A stretch of DNA of 64,000 bases from Manduca sexta. Taxonomy: Eukaryota > Arthropoda > Insecta > Lepidoptera > Sphingidae. Made by a program: the position numbers and the translations under genes. Location: contig NC_051134.1 in assembly GCF_014839805.1 (NCBI RefSeq), positions 11,811,170 to 11,875,169 of the forward strand, given 5' to 3'. Shown here piece after piece: positions 37,001 to 44,500 of the stretch; position 1 is the stretch's first letter, and the number at the start of each line of letters is the position of its first letter. The notes beneath the pieces are model-generated. The model did not search any database, was not told the origin of the DNA, and saw only the letters and a program-made list of their open reading frames with translations.

Positions 37001-40000
37001 TTCCTCGATAAATGGGCTATCCAACACAAAAATATTTTTCAGTTGGAACCGGTAGTTCCAACAATTAGCGCGCTCAAACAAAGAAACAAATCTTCAGCTT
37101 TATATAATAGTATAGATTAATTGTAACATTGGCCACAAACGATTAATCGCAAACATATATGACGTAATGAAAACTAACAGAAATTATTGTGTATTCAAAC
37201 TATCGATTCTTTACAACACACTATAAATTCTGCAAGCGTAATATAAAATAGTTATCCGGTTGTACTCTCATAACCTTGTTCTTTGAAAAGGTAAATTGTA
37301 ATCGAAGATTTAACTGCATTTTTATTAAGGAATATTATACAAAACAATTATGTTAAGAAAAGAAACTAAATGTGTATTGCGACTTAGCGGAACTTAAGAC
37401 GGTTAAGATTCTATTTGTATTACACTTATTAAAGATTTAAATCTCTTTTAAGTGTTTAAATATTGTCAAATATAACAATTTCGCCAAAATTATTTTGATA
37501 CATTTTCTTGATAGACCTTCATCCCGCGTTATTGTTCCGGCAATGATACATGTTGACTTTTAAATCCATTTAAAACATTTATTCCATACAGCCAAAACGG
37601 GCGGCGAGTGTTGTTCAAACAGTGTAAATAGTTTCATAGCGCACGTAGGGATTACGTCATTGCATTAATTAGTATTAAAGCTAAAGCCGCACGCATACAG
37701 TTACACACAAACATAAAGTTGCGATGGTTCCGCCGGTAAATAGTAGAGAGATGTGAAATGCTCCCGCACGAACCGCACGGATCCGAAAATGTTTTTAGTA
37801 ACAATTTAAAAGCGGTTTGCAGAAAAACCCGCGCACATTTTTCTAGAGTCAAGAGGGCCGCAGTAGCTGTTTTATTTTATCAGTGAGTAAATTAATTTTA
37901 TTCATGTTGCAGAATGATTTATGTTTTACTAGTATCAACTTTCAATAGCATCACGGGCATGAGAGTTAAACGAAAGTAAATAGTAAACTTCAAATGTGTT
38001 TACACACTGATAAAGTTTTGCTTTAACGTTTAAATTATAATTTGTTTGTTTAATATTATATTAAAATATTTTGGTAAGTTATAAAACAGAACATAACCGA
38101 TGTAGTTAATTAGTTTTACGAAGAGAGAAATTAAATAGGTATCATAAAATAAAATGTTTATTATATTAATTTACAAAATACTTAAGTAATATGTTAGATA
38201 AGCCGTTTGAGGTGTGACAGGGAGCTGTCATGTAAAACATATGTTGCAACTCGGCGGTTAAGTGCATCGGAGAGCGGGTAAGTAGGGCGACGAACTGCGA
38301 TCGATGGCGCGCCGCCCTCCGCCCTCCGCGTACAACTTTATCCATTTACACTGTTCCAAACTTTCACCATCATAATGGCCGGCACCCGCAGCACCTTGAG
38401 CACCGGCGTCGTCGGGCCCGCGCGCGCCGCACTCGGCCCTTCTTACTGCTTGTGTCCACCGCCCACGCATCCTTCGACAGGAATCCCCGTGCCGAGCGAC
38501 AGTTATTGGGTGTATTATCGGGTCCCAATTCTCGAAATTATATTCGCCGTACACGAATTCAATTACGGTAACCTTATTTGCCCTCCCCCACTTGATATAC
38601 CCGGCCCCGTTGATTTCGGAACAAAGGAATGTGCGGCGTTTATTTTTTGTAAATAAAACTGTTATGAATTTCTTTTGAAAATCTGTTCTGCATATTTTGC
38701 GAAACAGGAATGCGGGGGAAATTTCCAACAGAGTAATTATTTACATTTCGTCCAAAGCGTAGGTAAGGCCCGCCCGTCGGCGCGCTCTCCGCCTCACTCG
38801 CCCGCCGACATTAAAAGTCGAGTGGCCGCCGAAAGCTCCCAATTAGCCGGGACTTTGACGCCGTCCCACCAGTAATTGCAAAAAGAAATATGTTTTAGTG
38901 CTCTTGAAGAATTATTAATGCCGGAAACGGGTATAGCACGGGGCTCTGCGGGAGCAGCGAGTCGGGTCGGGTGCCGCCACGCCAGACATCCTGGCCGCGA
39001 GGGTGCGCGCCGTCAGTTACCGTTCAGCTTTTGTTTGATTAAAGAGAAACACAATCGCGGCCGACACACTGCGAGCGGGGACTTATTAAATTTCCCCTCG
39101 GGGTGAGAGCAAACAATAGCGTCTATCTTGGGCGCAGATAACGTCGGTGTACGCGGCTCCCGGTTACAATGGACGGAAGCCGGTCCCGAGTTGGGGCTGT
39201 CAGTTGCCCGCACGCCGCGCCACCTACCAACTTTGTGGCTGTCTTGTCAGTACATGAGTGTTCCACTCCGCGATAAACTCCCTAAAACTCCTCATTTCAA
39301 CTTACTTCACTTTAAACCAATTACCGCTTTTTTTTACATTTCACACGGCACAAACATTTATAATTGTGTTTTTAATTACGAATAACATAATAATGAACGT
39401 TTCATTACTTAGTTTAAATATAGTCTTTAGTAATTAACTACCTATTTACGTCAATGACCATAGATTAGTTATATTATACGAATAACTCAATACTAACTTA
39501 CCGGCCAATTCACCGTGATAGATGTGTGATGTATCGACTTCATGCGGCTCTCCTCGTGAGCCTTCAACCTACACAGAAGCGTAAGAGATAAAATAAACAT
39601 GAATGTCGTATTTTCTAAGAGTTTCAAAATCATAGTATTATGGTAATAATAATAAACTTAATGCATATAGAATTTCTAAACTTAAAAATTCCATTATGTC
39701 AATTCTTTCGTGTTTTTTCATATTTTTAAGTTCCATAATTGCGATAATAATTTGCATTTTATATAATTATTAATAAAATTACCTGGCAATATGGCCTGGA
39801 CTATAACCAAACGAAGTCGTTAAGTTAATTTATATTCTTATCTTTAGCGACATACATTTTTGACATCTCAAGTATTAACGAACATCATTGACACAAGTCA
39901 CGTATTTACCTTAAAGTTATCGCTAAACGCGGAGAGGTCCCTGCGCAGGCGCAGGTGGAACTCCTTGCCGTGCGCGCTGAAGTGCAGACGCAGGTCGCGC

Positions 40001-40109
40001 GCTGCGTCTGTCGAGCGCCGCACACGCTGGTGCTGTGCATGTAACGCATCCGAGTCGTACTGCAAAGGCTCGTAGTGTTCTATGTATTCGTTTAGGCGGC
40101 GGCGAGATG
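6755..40109 (-). CDS. kuz: kuzbanian / ADAM10 metalloprotease, 14 spliced exons resolved, 5' end missing
   Basis: Kuz/ADAM10 is a type I membrane zinc protease that sheds ectodomains, notably cleaving Notch at S2. Joining exons 39910-40109, 39502-39568, 28629-28820, 20940-21129, 20009-20162, 18124-18288, 14057-14228, 13088-13299, 12550-12784, 11771-11888, 10967-11136, 10328-10593, 8947-9179 and 6755-7019 gives 2,639 bases: two leading bases plus 878 residues and TGA. All introns are GT-AG and every phase agrees. Counting from the first whole codon, the prodomain spans about 1-238 with cysteine switch C158 and furin-type site RTRR 235-238. The catalytic [11 protein letters not shown] is at 441-451 (Glu442) with Met-turn M468. 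The disintegrin/Cys-rich region follows (about 512-720), then a transmembrane helix near 755-776 and a Pro/Arg-rich tail. Human ADAM10 is 748 residues; the excess is mainly in a prodomain linker and the tail. The signal-peptide exon was not located. Identity is secure. Confidence 0.95.
7020..8946 (-). other. kuz intron (last, 1.9 kb)
   Basis: A+T-rich intron with no gene or recognised repeat that I can name. A small imperfect hairpin (ACCTTATTATA/TATATAAGGT) is near 8806-8829. Confidence 0.6.
8947..9179 (-). CDS. kuz: kuz exon 13: juxtamembrane segment and transmembrane helix
   Basis: The acceptor is TTGACAG and the donor GCCAG/GTAATG (phase 2). It encodes [20 protein letters not shown], an amphipathic juxtamembrane stretch, the membrane helix [19 protein letters not shown], and [13 protein letters not shown]. 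This is near-identical in layout to human ADAM10 ([43 protein letters not shown]). Confidence 0.96.
9262..9730 (+). mobile_element. Helitron-like element, degraded, plus orientation
   Basis: The left part (AAACTGAAGAGTGTTTGTTT, then GTGTTGGATAGCCC) matches the 5' end of the better-preserved copies at 17213, 36612 and 57294. The right part runs to the degenerate GGCGGAGCCGTG hairpin near 9710. Exact ends are lost. An internal junction creates a 14-bp perfect hairpin at 9385-9424. Confidence 0.7.
9775..10041 (-). repeat. Probable 3' UTR of the retrotransposon fragment, shared with 19515-19620
   Basis: A block near 9786-9815 (CACCGAGCAGTGAAGCTCGG) recurs at 19518-19537 as CACCGAGTGGTGAAGCTCAG. 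In both places it is followed by a similar decayed sequence that includes GGAGGAGTT. It lies directly downstream of the ORF fragment on the minus strand, so a 3' UTR is the simplest reading. Confidence 0.45.
10042..10262 (-). pseudogene. C-terminal fragment of a non-LTR retrotransposon ORF
   Basis: On the minus strand an open frame ending in TAA encodes a peptide starting [20 protein letters not shown], then [13 protein letters not shown]. The CxC...H...C knuckle followed by an HVLWEC-type motif is typical of the C-terminal end of R1/jockey-like ORF2 proteins. No reverse-transcriptase core is present, so this is a dead fragment in a kuz intron. The sequence to about 9775 may be its 3' UTR. 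Confidence 0.6.
10328..10593 (-). CDS. kuz: kuz exon 12: Cys-rich region
   Basis: The acceptor is GTGTTGCAG and the donor TTCCAG/GTAAGA (phase 0). It carries [20 protein letters not shown], then [20 protein letters not shown], and ends [11 protein letters not shown]. This matches ADAM10 TQVCINGQCAGSICEKYGL and LQPGSPCNDFRGYC. GC-rich. Confidence 0.94.
10594..10966 (-). other. kuz intron (373 bp)
   Basis: Contains a degraded relative of the 3968-4131 repeat near 10790-10885. Nothing else seen. Confidence 0.5.
10967..11136 (-). CDS. kuz: kuz exon 11: disintegrin/Cys-rich region
   Basis: The acceptor is TTGTGCAG and the donor AACG/GTACGC (phase 1). It reads [20 protein letters not shown] at the start, and later [20 protein letters not shown]. 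This aligns with ADAM10 [12 protein letters not shown] and CRDDSDCAREGICNG. An N-glycosylation sequon (NQT) is present. Confidence 0.94.
11137..11770 (-). other. kuz intron (634 bp)
   Basis: About a third of the intron is the hAT-type MITE at 11198-11398. The rest is plain A+T-rich sequence. Confidence 0.6.
11198..11398. mobile_element. hAT-type MITE with 8-bp target-site duplication
   Basis: This GC-rich 201-bp element starts CAGTGGCGGCCTTAG and ends CTAAAGCCGCCTCTG, so its terminal inverted repeats agree at most positions. It is flanked on both sides by the identical octamer ATTGAAAC (11190-11197 and 11399-11406), the 8-bp duplication expected of hAT transposition. No transposase is encoded. 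It lies in the 634-bp intron, 61 bp from kuz exon 11. Confidence 0.88.
11771..11888 (-). CDS. kuz: kuz exon 10: disintegrin domain
   Basis: The acceptor is TGGTGTAG and the donor TGCAG/GTACGT (phase 2). It encodes [20 protein letters not shown] through RRANTQC. This matches ADAM10 YSDQCKDECCFDANQ through GKQC, with the cysteines in register. Confidence 0.93.
12153..12184. repeat. Perfect 14-bp hairpin
   Basis: AAATGCCATTCAAA, a 4-base loop TAGG, then the exact reverse complement TTTGAATGGCATTT. It lies in the 661-bp kuz intron. No element ends are visible around it. Confidence 0.75.
12322..12514 (-). mobile_element. Helitron-like short element (CTAGCGACCCGCCCC family)
   Basis: The plus strand reads A/CTAGCGACCCGCCCCGGC at one end and ACTATGTAGTGA at the other. 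On the minus strand that is TCACTACATAG to GTCGCTAG, the TC...CTAG ends of Helitrons. The flank after the right end is A, not the expected T. The core (CATCAAAATCCGTTGCGTAG) is a widely dispersed insect repeat motif. A non-LTR tail is the alternative class. Confidence 0.55.
12550..12784 (-). CDS. kuz: kuz exon 9: third zinc ligand, Met-turn, start of disintegrin domain
   Basis: The acceptor is GTTGTCAG and the donor TGCG/GTACGA (phase 1). It begins [20 protein letters not shown], holding the third zinc His and the Met-turn (human NYIMYARATSGD). It ends [14 protein letters not shown] at the opening of the disintegrin domain. The exon is markedly GC-rich. Confidence 0.95.
12785..13087 (-). other. 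kuz intron (303 bp) inside the zinc motif
   Basis: Splits the codons for the second and third zinc-binding His. No internal features seen. Confidence 0.7.
13088..13299 (-). CDS. kuz: kuz exon 8: active-site helix
   Basis: The acceptor is ACATTCAG and the donor TCACCG/GTAAGT (phase 0). It begins [19 protein letters not shown] and contains [20 protein letters not shown]. It ends [11 protein letters not shown], providing the first two zinc-binding His residues and the catalytic Glu. The third His is the first codon of the next exon, so an intron splits the zinc motif. Confidence 0.96.
13300..14056 (-). other. kuz intron (757 bp)
   Basis: A+T-rich. A short GGAC-type simple repeat is near 13689-13706. 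Nothing else seen. Confidence 0.6.
14057..14228 (-). CDS. kuz: kuz exon 7: catalytic domain
   Basis: The acceptor is TCGAACAG and the donor CTCTAG/GTATGT (phase 1). It reads [20 protein letters not shown], then [18 protein letters not shown]. The latter matches ADAM10 DDYCLAYVFTDRDFDDG. The region before CLAYVFT is divergent from vertebrates, as is usual for this loop. Confidence 0.94.
14361..14624 (+). mobile_element. tRNA-derived SINE
   Basis: The head is tRNA-like with pol III boxes: A box TGGCGTAGTTG at 14370-14380 and B box GGTTCGAATCC at 14418-14428 within a good T-stem (CTGGG/CCCGG). A tRNA-unrelated body follows (near 14480-14600, including TTTGTGCCCGAAATGG and ACCCCTTCGGGGATAA) and a TTATG-repeat tail. 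The body and tail show it is a SINE, not a tRNA gene. No clear target duplication was found. Confidence 0.85.
15434..15625. repeat. Decayed Helitron-like relic
   Basis: One part (TTAGCGACCCGCCCTAGCTT) resembles the end of the 12322 element. A later part (AAAGATTTTCCGGGATAAGG) resembles the interior of the 36612 element. The ends are lost. Confidence 0.4.
16367..16507 (+). pseudogene. Possible relic exon of an unidentified gene
   Basis: A strong polypyrimidine tract and CAG (to 16366) precede 46 codons. They start [20 protein letters not shown] and end [11 protein letters not shown] before TAA. The composition looks coding and unlike the A+T-rich surroundings. The next 75 bases continue with further in-frame stops to a possible donor (GGAG/GTACAT at 16582). 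AATAAA occurs near 16717. I do not recognise the family. It lies on the strand opposite kuz, inside its 3.9-kb intron, and could be a dead chemoreceptor-like or other gene fragment, or chance. Confidence 0.25.
17213..17972 (-). mobile_element. Helitron-like element with three 123-bp monomers
   Basis: The plus strand reads A/CTAGCTTTTGCCCGCGGC ... AATAGTATAGA/T. On the minus strand this is TCTATACTATT at the 5' end, then a CGCGG/CCGCG hairpin just before the 3' CTAG. The insertion is exactly between A and T, as in Helitrons. Three tandem 123-bp monomers start at 17541, 17664 and 17787. A CAAA microsatellite follows (about 17915-17945). No Rep/helicase is encoded, so it is non-autonomous. The structure fits the lepidopteran Lep1-type Helitrons as I recall them. 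Confidence 0.85.
18124..18288 (-). CDS. kuz: kuz exon 6: catalytic domain
   Basis: The exon is 165 bases and phase 0 at both ends (acceptor ATTTCAG, donor ATTAAG/GTATGG). It encodes [20 protein letters not shown] and ends [11 protein letters not shown]. This matches the ADAM10 QISSHVKAIDTIY and NISFMVKRIRI strands of the metalloprotease fold. Confidence 0.94.
18706..18725. repeat. GATA microsatellite
   Basis: Five uninterrupted GATA units in a kuz intron. Confidence 0.9.
19515..19620 (-). repeat. Second copy of the retrotransposon 3'-tail repeat
   Basis: Similar to 9786-9890 (see that entry), without any recognisable ORF. It sits inside the intron between kuz exons 5 and 6. Confidence 0.4.
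19661..19798. mobile_element. Possible small MITE
   Basis: The 138-bp segment begins GGCCGATTTC and ends GAATCGGCC, an imperfect terminal inverted pair that extends inward as TTATTAACCG / CTGTTAATAA. No convincing target duplication was found, so the call is tentative. Confidence 0.35.
20009..20162 (-). CDS. kuz: kuz exon 5: furin site and start of mature protease
   Basis: The acceptor is TGTTTCAG and the donor CCAGAT/GTAAGA (phase 0). It carries the proprotein-convertase motif [10 protein letters not shown], then [20 protein letters not shown], matching ADAM10 CQLYIQTDHLF at the start of the catalytic domain. Cleavage after RTRR would release the prodomain. Confidence 0.94.
20163..20939 (-). 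other. kuz intron (777 bp)
   Basis: A+T-rich, with no feature recognised. Confidence 0.6.
20940..21129 (-). CDS. kuz: kuz exon 4: cysteine switch and Pro/His-rich linker
   Basis: The acceptor is TACTGCAG and the donor CCTAG/GTATGT (phase 2). It begins [19 protein letters not shown]. The Cys aligns with the ADAM10 GGCADHSVFERM cysteine-switch residue, which in the family holds the zinc site latent. The second half is low complexity ([19 protein letters not shown], then SPPPHPNS). That linker is longer than the vertebrate stretch before the furin site. Confidence 0.92.
21185..21208. repeat. TTTTA simple repeat
   Basis: Four to five TTTTA-type units just upstream of kuz exon 4. Confidence 0.8.
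21976..22273. mobile_element. TTAA-flanked fold-back MITE (long form)
   Basis: The 298-bp element is flanked by TTAA at 21972-21975 and 22274-22277. Terminal inverted repeats of about 41 bases (starting GGCGATACCTCAAGGTCC on the left and GGCGATGCCTCAAGGTTT on the right strand) agree at most positions. The centre is itself an inverted repeat (GGATATTTCGGCCTTTAAAA facing TTTTAAAGGCAGAAATATCC). A TTAA duplication is the hallmark of piggyBac-type insertion, but the ends are not the usual CCC. No transposase is encoded. The copy at 53084 is a shorter relative. Confidence 0.85.
23819..23826. promoter_or_regulatory. Exact TGACGTCA (CRE/ATF-type) palindrome
   Basis: One of four exact 8-bp CRE palindromes in the large kuz introns. 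CREB/ATF-family bZIP proteins bind this sequence in general. Whether it is used here is unknown. Confidence 0.35.
26961..27018. repeat. Near-perfect 26-bp hairpin
   Basis: The left arm (26961-26986, GCAGTTATTATTTAATGACT plus TCCCTG) pairs with the right arm (26993-27018) at 25 of 26 positions around a 6-base loop AATATA. It could be a miRNA- or siRNA-type stem, or a tiny inverted-repeat element. No TSD is evident. Confidence 0.8.
28629..28820 (-). CDS. kuz: kuz exon 3: prodomain
   Basis: The acceptor is TTTGCCCACAG and the donor CACG/GTCAGT (phase 1). It encodes [17 protein letters not shown], then a segment ending [20 protein letters not shown]. This parallels ADAM10 HVFGSIHEGKFDGKI and FHSVIYHEDDI. 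The exon is isolated between a 10.7-kb and a 7.5-kb intron. Confidence 0.93.
29315..29322. promoter_or_regulatory. Exact TGACGTCA overlapping a CACCTG E-box
   Basis: The sequence reads AGTGACGTCACCTG: a perfect CRE-type palindrome overlapping an E-box. Candidate regulatory site only. Confidence 0.35.
32582..32628. promoter_or_regulatory. CRE and AP-1 motif pair
   Basis: TGACGTCA at 32582-32589 and a perfect AP-1 motif TGAGTCA at 32622-32628 lie 32 bases apart, in a locally GC-richer patch (about 32580-32780). This is the best candidate enhancer core in the intron, on motif evidence only. Confidence 0.35.
33306..33515 (+). mobile_element. Helitron-like element, degraded, plus orientation
   Basis: Starts A/TCTATTCTATTATACAAAGCTG, matching the 5' TCTATACTATTATATAAAGC of the family, then GCTAATCTCAGAAACTACT. 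It ends near the degenerate GCAGGCGGAGCTGC hairpin, with the CTAG terminus lost. Confidence 0.7.
34397..34404. promoter_or_regulatory. Exact TGACGTCA (CRE/ATF-type) palindrome
   Basis: Fourth exact CRE palindrome in the kuz introns. It opens a GC-richer patch that runs to the hairpin at 34613. Confidence 0.35.
34613..34659. repeat. Near-perfect 20-bp hairpin
   Basis: GCCCACTGACATCAATAAAC (34613-34632), loop TGAGCTT, then GTTTAATGATGTCAGTGGGC (34640-34659). The arms match at 19 of 20 positions. The size and loop resemble a small RNA hairpin. It is not part of a recognised element. Confidence 0.8.
36612..37116 (-). mobile_element. Helitron-like element with one monomer
   Basis: The plus strand reads A/CTAGCTTTTGCTCGCGGC ... 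AATAGTATAGA/T, inserted between A and T. Only one diverged copy of the 123-bp monomer is present (about 36954-37070). It is shorter and more decayed than the 17213 and 57294 copies. Confidence 0.82.
39502..39568 (-). CDS. kuz: kuz exon 2: short prodomain exon
   Basis: This 67-base exon sits between acceptor TGTGTAG and donor GCCG/GTAAGT. It encodes 22 residues ending [12 protein letters not shown] and matches the ADAM10 DTSHIYTG block. It ends in phase 1. The G joins AT of the next exon to make Asp, giving [13 protein letters not shown] across the junction. Confidence 0.9.
39569..39909 (-). other. kuz intron (341 bp)
   Basis: A+T-rich. No feature recognised. Confidence 0.6.
39910..40109 (-). 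CDS. kuz: kuz exon 1 of 14 seen: N-terminal prodomain
   Basis: Acceptor TTCCAG precedes the exon and donor AAG/GTAAAT ends it in phase 0. Two bases (CA) complete a codon begun in an upstream exon. It reads [18 protein letters not shown] near the start and ends [12 protein letters not shown], matching the ADAM10 prodomain blocks NKYIRHYEGLSY and RDTSLFSDEFK. It contains no signal peptide, so at least one more coding exon lies upstream. Confidence 0.93.
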
Positions 40110-41329
40110 CTGGAACAATAAAAGTTATTAATTTAAAAAAAATATTCCGGTTTATTTATGTCGGCGCTGTAAAGAGACAATGCTGAATTTAAAATGATTA
40201 ATGCCTACGTTGGTCTAGTGCATTTTTGTTTCCTAATTGTGAGGCTCTAGTTTAGTTTCGCAGGCCGGAAAGCAAGAATATGTGTGTTTTTGATGTACGG
40301 AGTATGAAAAACAAAATTTTGGATTATAATTGTCCTAATTTTATGTTACGGTTATTCTTAACTACAAAATTAAATGGAATTTTAAATTTGTTTGACCCAA
40401 AATCTATATTATATTATTACGCCAAGAAAAAACTATTTTATAATACGTTTTGGAAAATATTGATGATGTATAATATTCTGATAATTATAACTTTAAAATT
40501 AATTATTAGGTATATAGATACGTAGATTTATATTTTTAGAACTTTCTTTTTTTTATTTATTTTTTTTTAAACTAGCGCATGTTGTGGTTACCTGTTATTA
40601 GAATTGCAATTAGTCCAGATGTTTTCTTTTTTTTAGTTATTTCTATGTAACATTGTCAATTCTGTTGGTAATCCTTAAAAAATAAAATATTTTTTAAGCA
40701 TTTTGCGCGGACACAGGTGCGTTAGATTTGGTAGTAGTAGATAATTTAAGTTCATATATAGGAGTGCAGAATAACAAAATGTATGTCTTAATACGGGTTA
40801 CAAGTATATTAAATTCTATGTTCGAATTTCGACCAATGGACCACCACTAGTCGATGTAATTATTTCTAATAGTATATTCAATATGAAGTTAATACATTAG
40901 AATTTCCTGTTATCGAGTCTTTGGTAATTCTATATTATTTCTTATATGGATATGTTCATTGCATTGTTCTCTCTGCAAAATAACCGTGAAATTTTATGTG
41001 TCTCTAAAAGTTATTCATGTCGATTCGAGAACGTCGACATTTCTGAATGTCTGCAAAAGGGACGAGAAAGCTTTTCGCTTTGACTAAAGAGTAGACGAAG
41101 ATAAAATAGGTTCCCAGCTAAGGAGCAGGGACAAAAGGGATGCTGAATAGCGGGAAACGGCGTAGATTAAGAAAAAAATATGTAAATCCAACAAGCGATG
41201 ACGTGAACTGCAAAATAAGAGTTGAATAATGTTAAGAATTTTATGTTCAGGAAACGGTAATAGTAACAGTTACTAACAATATAACAATATATTATATGAT
41301 ATATTAGTAGGTAAGCATTATGTTATATG

Positions 41330-41565
41330 TCGACGGTCCCTACGTATAATATCGAATCTGCAAAATTGCATTTTTGCAGATTCAATACTTAGCGTAGGGA
41401 CTGTCGATATTTAAAGGGTCCTTATTAAAATAAACTGCATTAGCACAATAAGAATCGAAGTGCTTATCGCCATAGTAATTAACACTAAACAAGCGATGTT
41501 CATTCCACGGTCCCTACGTAAAGTATTGCAAGTGTAGATTCGATACTATACCTAGGGACCGTCGA
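41330..41565. mobile_element. Fold-back element with four inverted arms
   Basis: Outer 33-base arms (41330-41362, starting TCGACGGTCCCTACG, and 41533-41565) match inversely at 30 of 33 positions. Two further arms lie inside (about 41372-41410 and 41505-41530) and are also related to each other and to the outer pair. The first half alone folds as a 39-base imperfect stem around a loop (TTGCAT). No coding capacity and no clear target duplication. Confidence 0.65.
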
Positions 41566-44500
41566 TGTTAATACTGGTGTTATCTACCTATAACTATAAT
41601 AACACATAGTTCGTATCCTGTAGCGCCTGACTAGCAATTTAATAAATTCTAGTCAAGTGAATTGTCCTGAGCGGTCTGATAGGACATGCGACTGCATACA
41701 TCAAATGTCATTGAAGATTGCAAATTGCATTTAGGTTTTTGAAGAACGTTTCCTAATAAACTAGTACACTAATCGAACAATCGTTGTTTAAAACAAAATG
41801 TAGATTCTATTTGGGCATGGAGCGGACTATTCGGGCTGAAATATTATGAACGAAAATTCCCAAGAAATTAAATACGACACATGAATTTCACCTTTAGGTA
41901 TTTACTATATTTTATTATACCCAATTATTAGTGTCTAAGTAAAGTACTGTTGCGTTGTATTCCATGAAATATACTCAGTATATTGCTTTCTATAATAACG
42001 TGGTAAATGAGTGTCCATTACTTAATATTTCCATGTTCACATTAACCGGTACCAGATGGAGCTACAGATCGGCCTTGCTAAATTCCATTTACTCGCTAAA
42101 CTTGTTGAGTTTGATTAAACAACACTCGGAACGGAACATTGAATACGCTTCCAATTTTAGTATTGTTCATTGCAAAAGTCCGAAACTTTCTGTGTTATTC
42201 GATACTGAACGACTGTTATACACAATTGGAAATAAATACCTAAGTAGGCGCTTCAAAAGTTCACGATTCAAATATTTTACAGATCTTAAAAAGGTAACAA
42301 TTTTTTTTACCAATGAAAAAGTTAGGTTATCTAATAGGTAATTAATAGTTTTGATTACTTTTTATACACAAGATTATAAGAGTCATAGGTACTATCAACA
42401 CATCTCGTACGTCAGACACTAAGTTAATACTCAAGCAAATAAACATAAAAACAGACAACTAGCAATACCTCGCAGTGTGATGTATAGTAACAATAAATTA
42501 TTATGTGCAAGATGTCTGGTGGATATAGAAGTTGTTACGTGGCAAGCACACGAGGCACGTAGAAAGCTCGCCAAACAAATGGCCCATAGATTCCAGTTAG
42601 GTCATTTCGATAAAATGCAACAAACGAGCACGGTTAACGCGAGATAACCGAACTTTGTGGCCGATTCAGAAGTAACGCTAACACTGTGTTTAACTTTGAA
42701 ATTACTTAGTAGTTATATCTAAGTTGCGTTTTTTAATATTTAAGATATGGAAGATTTATTGCAAATACTGCTGGAGTTTCAACAATATATTCCTATGCAA
42801 ATATTATTTTGGGCACAAACTTTCGGATTGTAAAGTCTTGTCAAATGTTATATTCAGAAGATGAGAAAGCTCTAAAATATTATTTACTTATGAACAACAC
42901 CTACTCTGTATTCTCTACCCACGTAGCTGCTCTACAATTCATAAAAATGTTTCCACGAACAAGCAGCACAGTTTTAGAATAAACAATAAATTCTACAAAA
43001 GGACTCTCCCGGGTGCCAGCGAGCTGTGTAGGCGCAAATCTGACGCGGATAGTATCATAAAACAGGACATTAATCATTCATCGGCGCACGTACGGAAATG
43101 TGGACGTTGTGGTGCGATATCCGAGTGGCACATTCACACATTCACGTTATTTTGTCCGGGGGAACAAAATGGCGGGTTTTGGCTTTGCAACAGCCACCGT
43201 GTCAGTGGGTCAGTGGGACAGGAGTCGGTTTTTTGGATAATGGATATCCATCTAACATCGTAAAGCTGCAAAACCTGAAACCGCACTAATTCCAAGGATT
43301 ATTATTTATCAAGGACTCACTTTGTATGTTTTGCCTTTTACTTCTACGAAAATAATAAACACGGTAAATTGTGTGTGGACACTAAGATAGCTTAAATACA
43401 TATAATGTATGACATAGCACCTAAGTTGGATCACACCGAAAAAAGACCCTTCGACCACGCTAAAACCACTGACTTAACTTCTTAAAAAAAAGCCGTTTAG
43501 AAAAGTCTCACTTCTGGAGAGTAGTGTAATGTGTGTACGTATAATACTGGTTACATAATTCTGATTATTGAATGCTAAGGTCTACTACTTTGAAACTTTA
43601 TTTTTTTTTCGATACTTTTGGGAATACAGAGTACAGACTAATTTGACTTGAATATATTAAGTAGGTAACCAAAACAGCTTTCAATAAAGTTGAGTATGCC
43701 ATATTATCTATTAGTGTACATTTATACGTATTAACCGCCAGCTTGCACAAATATGACTTTCATAAACACGATTCAGTAAATCTTTGCGATAATATAACGA
43801 AGTCGCGTGCTCATACCTGTGCGACTCGCGAGCTCTGCTTACACGAACAACTTTGTCCATACAACTACTCGATATAACAAACTAGTTGACGTTGTTCGTG
43901 ATTATTACGGCATGTAGCTCTCAGATATAACTTGCCGAGATCTAACAACCAGTTAGCGGCCGAAACTTCGCTAAAGATAACATTAATTAACATAAACTTG
44001 TGTGACAGACGCTCAAAACCTTCTATCGTTATAGTATGTGTGTTGTACATTTTCTAAAAATATAACATTATATTCGCATTTTAAACGTCACTTTACATGC
44101 AGATAGATTTAGATCAGCGATCTATTCAAAATAACGCCGGAGAATAGACTATATTTTCTAGACTATATTTTCAGCATTATTCAAAGCATTTGCGCTATAG
44201 CAACATGAATGCTTTTCTGTCCAATATACGCTTCGCTGTCTACACTACGTAATGGCCATTTACAATAACAACTTTGCCTATACATATTGCATGATATTGC
44301 AACGTAAAATTGAAAATGAGATAATTAACGTGAGTAATTTCACTAAAATTCCACAATACGAACGTCGGTACGCAAAGGTCTATTTAGCTAACACTGTACG
44401 TGACAACCTTACATTAGAAAGGCGAGTACCTGCCGCGGACTCCTCAAAGGATTTATGGATTACTCCACTGTCCTTAGGGACTCGGAACTTTGCCATTCGT

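Larger units (their letters stand above)
28821..39501 (-). other. kuz intron (10.7 kb)
   Basis: Holds two Helitron-like copies, CRE motifs and the 34613 hairpin. A GC-rich patch at about 38270-39270 has no splice-supported exon. No other gene is seen. Confidence 0.55.

Noticed and set aside
38258..38728. 156-codon minus-strand ORF
   Set aside because: Starts in A+T-rich sequence and runs into GC-rich sequence without a coherent composition; no recognised motif and no splice continuity with kuz.
41955..42341. 128-codon plus-strand ORF
   Set aside because: A+T-driven composition (Ile, Asn, Lys, Tyr, Ser), no domain, no flanking gene signals; consistent with chance.
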